DNA of 64,000 nt from positions 22,343,001 to 22,407,000 of the forward strand of contig CM044311.1 in the NCBI GenBank assembly GCA_024291935.2, read 5' to 3'. Shown here piece by piece: positions 57,933 through 64,000 of this stretch (positions are counted from its first letter, which is position 1; each line of letters begins with the position of its first letter). The position numbers and the translations under genes were made by a program. The stretch is from Okapia johnstoni. Lineage: Eukaryota; Chordata; Mammalia; Artiodactyla; Giraffidae. Under the pieces are notes generated by a model. That model was given only the letters and a program-made list of their open reading frames with translations. It was not told where the DNA came from and searched no databases.

Positions 57933-60851
57933 CTGTGCTCACCTCTCCAAAGCAAAAACAACACCTAGTTTTGGATGTGACTGGTGATGGAAGTAAAGTC
58001 TGATGCTGTAAACAGCAATATTGCATAGGAACCTGGAATGTTGGGTCCATGAATCAAGGCAAATTGGAAGTGGTCAAACAGGAGATGGCAAGAGTGAACA
58101 ATGACATTTTAGAAATCAGTGAATTAAATGAACTAGAATGGGTGAATTTAACTCAGATGACCATTATATCTACTACTATGGGCAAAAATCCCTTAGAAGA
58201 AATGGAGTAGTCATCATAGTCAACAAAAGAGTCCAAAATGCAGTATTGGATGCAATCTCAAAAATGACAGAATGATCTCTGTTCATTTCCAAGGCAAACC
58301 ATTCAATATCACAGTAATCCAAGTCTATGCCCTGACCAGTAATATTGAAGAAGCTGAAGTTGAATGCTCCTATGAAGGTCTATAAAACCTTTTAGAACTA
58401 ACACCCCCCCCCCCAAAAAAAATGTCCTTTTCATTATAGGGAAGTGGAATGCAAAAGTAGGAAGTTAAGAGATACCTGGAGTAACAGGCAAATTTGGCCT
58501 TGGAGGGCAAAATGAAGCAGGGCAAAAGGCTAACAGAGTTTTCCAAGAGAACACACCAGTCATAGCAAAAACCCTCTTCCAATAACACAAGGTAAGACTG
58601 TACACATGGACATCACCAGATGGTCAATACTGAAATGAGATTGATCAGATTCTTTGAAGCCTAAGATGGAGAAGCTCTATACAGTCAGCAAAAACTAGAC
58701 TGAGAGTTGATTATGGCTCAGGTCATGAACACCTTATTGCCAAATTCGAACATAAATTGAAGAAATTAGGGAAAACCATCAGAACATGCCAGTATGACCT
58801 AAGTCAAATCTCCTACTATTACACAGTGGAAGTGAGAAATAGATTCAAGGCATTAGATCTGAGAGACAGAGTGCTTGAAGAATTATGGATGGAGGTTTGT
58901 GACATTGTACAGGAGGCAGTGATCAAGACCATCCCCAAGAAAAATAAATGCAAAAAGGCAAACTGGTTGCTGAGGAGGCCTTACAAATAGCTGAGAAAAT
59001 AAGAAGAGCTAAAGGGAAAGTAGAAAAGGAAAGATATACCTATTTGAATTCAGAGTTCCAAAGAATAGCAAGGAGAGATAAGGAAACCTTCCTCAGAGAT
59101 CAGTGCAAAGAAACAGAGGAAAACAATAGAATCGGAAAGAGAAAAGATTTTTCAGAAAATTAGAGATACCAAGGGAATATTTCATGCAATGATGAACACA
59201 ATAAAGGATAGAAATGGTATGGACCTAACGTAAGCAGAAGATATTAAGAAGAGGTGGCAAGAATACATACAAGAACTATACAAAAATATCTTCATCACCC
59301 AGATAACTGTAATGGTGTGATCAATCACCTAGAGCCAAAATCCTGGAATGGGAAGTCAAGTGGGCCTTAGAAAGCATCACTATCAACAAAGCTAGTGGAG
59401 GTGATGGAATTCCAGTTGAGCTATTTCAAATCATAAAAGATGATGCTGTTGAAGTGCTACACTCAATATGCCAGCAAATTTGGAAAACTCAGCAGTGGCT
59501 ACAGGACTAGAAAAGTCAGTTTTCAGTCCAATCCCAAAGAAAGGCAATGCCAAAGAATGCTCAAACTACTGCACAATTGTGCTCATCTCACATGCTACCA
59601 AAATAATGCTCAAAATTCTCCAAGCCAGGCTTCAACAGTACATGAAACGTGAACTTCCATATATACAGACTCAATTTAGAAAAGGCAGAGGAACCAGAGA
59701 TCAAATTGCCAACATCTGTTGGGTCATTGAAAAAGCAAGAGTTCCAGAAAAACATCTACTTCTGCTTTATTGACTGCTCCAAAGCCTTTGACCATGTGGA
59801 TCACAACAAACTGGAAAATTCTAAAAGAGATGGGAATATCAGACCACTTCACCTGCCACCTGAGAAATCTGTATCCAGGTCAGGAAGCAACAGTTAGAAC
59901 TGGACATGGAACAATTTCTGGTTCCCAATTGGGAAAGAAGTACTTAGAGGTTGCATATTGTCACCCTGCTTATTTAACTTATATGCAGAGTACATCATGA
60001 GAAATGCCGAGCTGGATGAAGCAAAATCTGAAATCAAGATTGCCGGGAAAAATATCAATAACTTCAGATATGCAGATGACACCACTTATGGCAGAAAGCC
60101 AAGAAGAACTATAGAGACTCTTGATGAAAGTGAAAGAGGAGAGTGAAAAAGTTGGCTTAAAGCTCAATATTCAGAAAACTAGGATCATGGCATCTGGTCC
60201 CATCACTTCATGGCAAATACATGGGGCAACAGTGCAACCAGCGTCAGACTTTATTTTTTGGGGCTCCCAAATCACTGCAGTTGGTGATTGTAGCCACGAA
60301 ATTAAAAGACGCTTGCTCCTTGGAAGAAAAGCTATGACCAACCTAGACAGCATATTCAAAAGCAGAGACATTACTTTACCAACAAATGATCTGTGCTGTC
60401 AAAGCTATGGTTTTTTTCAGTGGTCATGTATGGATGTGAGAGTTGGACTATAAAGAACGCTGAGCACAGAAGAATTGATGCTTTTGATCTGTGGTGGTGG
60501 AGAAGACTTTTGGGAGTTCCTTGGACTGCAAAGAGATCCAACCAGTCCATCCTAAAGGAGATCAGTCCTGAATATTCACTGGATGCTGAAGCTGAAACTC
60601 CAAAACTTTGGCCACCTGATGCAAAGAACTGATTCACTAGAAAAGACCCTGATGCTGGGAAAAATTGAAGGCAGGAGGAGAAGGCGATGGCAGAGGATGA
60701 GATGGTTGGATGGCATCACTGACTCTATGGACATGAGTTTGAGTAAGCTTCAGTAGTTGGTGATTGACAGGGAAGCCTGGCATGCCACAGTCAATGGGGT
60801 CACAAAGAGTCGGGCACAACTGAGCAACTGAACTGAACTGTGCTCACCTCT
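57933..60851 (+). mobile_element. BovB LINE (2.9 kb) with TSD
   Basis: The element (about 57947-60840) is bounded by 'tgctcacctct' on both sides. With tail bases shared, the duplication extends to 'ctgtgctcacctct' at 57933-57946 and 60838-60851. It starts at the third codon of the ORF ('ccaaagcaaaaac'), lacks the 5' UTR and ends 'gaactgaactg'. Confidence 0.97.
57947..60825 (+). pseudogene. BovB ORF remnant: endonuclease and reverse transcriptase
   Basis: The ATG and second codon are lost at the truncation point. The endonuclease is dead: the GDWN block reads GKWN near 58440 and the GSDH block reads GSGH near 58718. A C/A homopolymer expansion at 58403-58422 disturbs the frame. Connector segments are open at 58757-58990 and 58948-59163 in different frames. 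Reverse transcriptase motif A ('FCFIDCSKAFDHVDHN', within 59649-59897) and YADD (in 59958-60146) are both intact but in different frames. The C-terminal block lies at 60393-60632 ('MYGCESWTIKNAEHRRIDAF'). Confidence 0.93.
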
Positions 60852-60960
60852 ATCATAATCTCTTTAAAACACCTTTTTTTTTTTTGAAGGTCCACTTAAT
60901 TTTTTCTATAGAGCCTCTTTTGATGATTTTGATATGCAAACACCTGTCCTCTGAAGTCCT

Positions 60961-61176
60961 GTGCATGTGTGCATGCTAAGTCATGTCCAACTTTTGGCAA
61001 CTCTGTGGATTGTAGCCTTGCAGGCTCCTCTGTCCATGGGATTCTCCAGGCAAGAATACTGGAGTGCATTGCCATGCCCTTTAACAAGGGATCTTCCCAA
61101 TCCAGCGATAGAACCCTCTTAGATCTCCTGCATTGGCAGGTGGATTCTTTACCAATTGCACCACCTGGAAGCCCCC
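60961..61176 (-). mobile_element. Bov-tA SINE, full length
   Basis: Complement of Bov-tA ('gcatgctaagtcatgtccaa' to 'ccacctggaagccccc'). 'ctgaagtcctg' on the left and 'ctgaaatcttg' on the right may be an aged target-site duplication. Confidence 0.93.
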
Positions 61177-61275
61177 TGAAATCTTGTAATTGATATTAAA
61201 CTCTGAGTTTAACTCACCCCTTTTTTAGATGTGTCATATTTTTAGAATTGTATATACTTACCCTACCAAATAGAA

Positions 61276-61509
61276 GGGACTTCCCTGGTGGCTCAGACGG
61301 TAAAGCGTCTGCCTACAATGCGGAAGACCTGGCTTCAATCCCTGGGTCGGGAAGATCTCCTGGAGAAGGAAATGGCAATCCACTCCAGTATTCTTGCCTG
61401 GAAAATCCCATAGATGTAGGAGCCTGGTGGGTTGCAGTCCATGGGGTCACAATGAGTTGGCCACGATTGAGTAACTTCACTTTAACTTTTCACTTTCATG
61501 CATTGGGAG
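61276..61509 (+). mobile_element. Bov-tA SINE fused to BovB
   Basis: A well-preserved Bov-tA with the linker that normally precedes a second BovA unit ('cttttcactttcatgcattg'). In place of the second unit, BovB sequence follows at about 61507. Confidence 0.93.
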
Positions 61510-62030
61510 AAAAGTTATGACTAACCTAGACAGCATATTAAGAAGCAGAGACATTACCTTGCCAACAAAGGTCCATCTAGTAAAGGCTATGGTTTTTCCA
61601 GTAGTCATGTATGGATGTGATATTTGGACCACAAAAAAGGCTGAGTGCCAAAGAATTGATGCCTTCGAACTGTGGTGTTGGAGAATACTCTTGAGAGTCC
61701 CTTGGACTGCAAGGAGATCAAACCAGTCAGTCCTAAAGGAAATCAGTCCTGAATATTCATTGGAAGGACTGATGCTGAAGCTGAAACTCCAGTACTTTGG
61801 CCACCTGAAGTGAAGAGCCAACTCATTAGAAAAGACCCTGCTGCTGGGAAAGATTGAAGGCAGGAGGAGAAGGGGATGACAGAGGATGAGACGGCTAGAT
61901 GGCATCACTGACTCAATGGACAAGAGTTTGAGCAATCTCCAGGAGATGGTGAAGGACAGGAAAGACTTGCATGCTGCAGTCCATGGGGTCACAAGGAGTC
62001 GGACACGACTGAGTGACCAGACATCAGCAA
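61507..62030 (+). mobile_element. BovB 3' fragment (about 520 bp)
   Basis: Starts at the block for 'MTNLDSILRSRDITLPTKVH' and runs to the tail near 'gagtgaccagacatcagcaa'. The 98-codon sense frame (61517-61813) is a true C-terminal fragment of the BovB ORF, ending at a TGA after 'YFGHLK'. The 171-codon minus-strand frame is antisense. Confidence 0.95.
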
Positions 62031-63582
62031 CAACAATGGGTAAGTAAAGTCATCAATAAGATTTGAATTTCAGCTTTATTGGACACTGAAAACAAATATG
62101 TGCTCTGGAAAGCAGTTATTTTTACAATTATCCTTAACTGTCCAAGAAAAGATTATCTTTGCACAAATTCCATATAGTTTCTTTTATTTTTATGTTTTTC
62201 TTGACCAAAAAATGTTTATCTGAGTGTGCCAGCACCTTGTTTCATCTCATTTTTTGTGCAATCCAGCTGTTCTGGCTACATCAGTAGCTACATCAATTGG
62301 ACAAAAATGTTAATTTTATAAATATGTTGATACTACGGAAAACTCTATACTGTAACACATCATCACTAAACACATACTTAAATTTCTTAGATAATTAGTA
62401 AATGCTAATAATTCACATATGTTTAGATCTTTTTTTCAAGGGAAAAAGTCATGCCATCATTAATCTTAATTATGTAAAGATTTAAGCACATCAATAAAAA
62501 ACATTCAAGTCTTTTTTAATTATAATTATAAACTCACAGCATTTCTCTGTTGCTAGAATGATCTGTAATTTCATAGCAACCAAGTTCTGCTTTCTAATGT
62601 TTCTCCTTTGAATCACTCAAAGCAAAATTGGTACAGCAGAAAGGATTTTGTTTATCTTTTTAACATTGTTCTCTCCTGCTTTGGGTCATGTTTAATTTCT
62701 TCACACCACTGTTTGAAAAATCAGCTTCCTATTTCAAGGGTAAAAGAAAAACCCTGAAGGATTGTGTTTGTTTTCCAGCTACGTAAGACATGTTTAATCT
62801 TCAGGTTTCTACAAGTTCCAGATGACAATGGAATGTAAAACACAAGGATTTTAGGTCTTCATAAGAATGCTGATTTCACAATTTTTTTTGTTTTCCTTAA
62901 TGACATAAAATATTTGTTAAACTCAGAGTTTAATTTTTGTATTGGCCATGTGTTCTAACAAGATAGAGTTTCCAGACCCAGTTTATCTTCTCGTTTATTC
63001 CCCTTTCCCAGAGGCAGCTCCTGAAAAACTACTGTGCCCTTAGAGGCCAGCCTACATAATTGGAGACAAGTGGTATAAATAATTTGCCCTGCAAAAGTAA
63101 AACTAAAAGATAGCATGTTAAATCTTTTTAGTTCCAATTACTAGCTAACACTGATATTAAATTACAGAGCTCAAGGTTTCTGAAATAAATTTAGAAGTAT
63201 ACTTGGAATGTAATGTCATTTGTGAAATTTGAAATCTAAATCATTATTCTGTCAAGAGGTAGATTTACTGATTGAACATGTATATGATCAATTTTTTGCC
63301 CTGTTTGAACATCAGCCTTATGAGAACTATAGTATTGGCTCAAATTTCTTCAAGCAATAGTGTGAATATTTAGGCCAGAATTAATAATCACCCTAATTTT
63401 TAACTTCTATAAAGAGGCATCCATCTCATCTATGCATGAAACACCTTTTAACTTCAAAAGGTATTCAAAGATCAGAAAAGACATATAGGTGCACAAAAGA
63501 AGATTACAGGGGACACAATGGCATGCTGGGTTAATGCAGTGTTCTGAATTAAAATAACTTTTCTTTTTGTTTTTCCTTTCAG
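62031..63582. other. Repeat-free unique DNA upstream of the candidate exon
   Basis: No ruminant SINE or BovB occurs from 62031 to the window end, the reverse of the preceding 15 kb. No coding frame of note is seen in this part. Confidence 0.5.
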
Positions 63583-63625
63583 TACTACCTTGACATATCC
63601 ATGGTTATTTAAAACTGATAGAAAG
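63583..63625 (+). CDS. Candidate internal coding exon (43 bp), gene unknown
   Basis: A strong 3' splice site (a long pyrimidine run, 'tttgtttttcctttcag', ending at 63582) is followed by 43 bases and a near-consensus 5' splice site ('aag|gtaaga', GT at 63626-63627). One frame is open through the segment. Skipping the first base, it reads TTLTYPWLFKTDRK; the frame starting at the first base has a TAA. A plausible branch-point sequence ('ttctgaatt') lies about 40 bases upstream. The exon would join an upstream exon ending two bases into a codon and would finish on a codon boundary. I do not recognise the peptide. It may be a chance pair of splice signals. Confidence 0.38.
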
Positions 63626-64000
63626 GTAAGATAGATGAATGAATGTAGATTTTATATATGCTTACATGATGAAATTATTGAGCATAGGATTCAGGTATAA
63701 AGAAACCTACATGGATATATGTTGCTATTTATAATATACAGAGAGAATATTTGTATAATAACATTTCCAATATTCTATTTCTCTATTAGAGATGAATTAA
63801 TAAAATAATAAACTATGGATCAGTGAAAGAGAATGGGTTCTGAAGTCAAACATGGTTGTGATTCATGCTGCAATTACTTGATTCATCAACATTAGCATTT
63901 TATATAACTTCTTAAGGATCTCTGAACTAAAATGTCAAAGGTATAGTTAAAATGTAATCAAGATATATCCTGGACAACAGTGCAAGTTTTCAATGTAATT
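63626..64000. other. Unique DNA downstream of the candidate exon
   Basis: If the exon is real this is intron. Nothing else is recognised. Confidence 0.4.

Overview
This window is a stretch of ruminant (bovid) nuclear DNA. The evidence is the repeat content: many copies of the BovB (RTE-type) LINE, about 26 tRNA-Glu/BovA SINEs (Bov-tA and Bov-A2 types), two older CHR-type cetartiodactyl SINEs, ruminant L1 3' ends, and a solo LTR resembling the bovine BTLTR1 group. The species cannot be fixed from this sequence. The base composition is AT-rich and no complete host gene is visible, so the window looks intergenic or intronic. There is nothing prokaryotic in it (no operons, CRISPR arrays or attachment sites), and every open frame longer than about 120 codons lies in a repeat.

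Layout. 1-9.8 kb: mostly non-repetitive AT-rich DNA with a TSD-flanked BovB tail (982-1445), a few SINEs, microsatellites and an old interspersed repeat (3294-3735). 9.8-20.9 kb: BovB 3' fragments on both strands, a TSD-flanked Bov-tA (12338-12541), a solo LTR (13303-14041), a 92-bp-arm inverted repeat (15131-15378), and the 3' half of a second LTR (17390-17667). 20.9-28.6 kb: a SINE cluster, a 3.1-kb BovB on the minus strand (23484-26556), and two further BovB tails. 28.6-44 kb: mainly unique DNA with scattered SINEs, MIR/L2/MaLR remnants, L1 3' ends and a BovB insertion with a 5' inversion (38940-39208). 44.1-49.2 kb: a BovB of about 4 kb with a 5' UTR, followed head-to-tail by a 1-kb BovB. 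49.9-62 kb: more BovB copies, including a 2.9-kb copy bounded by a clear target-site duplication (57947-60840) and a Bov-tA/BovB chimera (61276-62030). 62-64 kb: a repeat-free block holding one candidate 43-bp coding exon (63583-63625).

How the parts relate. BovB encodes one protein with an APE-type endonuclease and a reverse transcriptase. It is the accepted partner of the Bov-A SINEs, which share its 3' tail. All BovB coding remnants here are broken by stops, frameshifts or loss of catalytic residues, so no copy in the window can be autonomous. The observations most worth a second look are the candidate exon, the long inverted repeat, the clustering of five BovB tails at nearly the same 5' truncation point, the 5'-inverted BovB insertion, and the SINE/LINE chimera. 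I found no clear sign of an undescribed multi-gene system.
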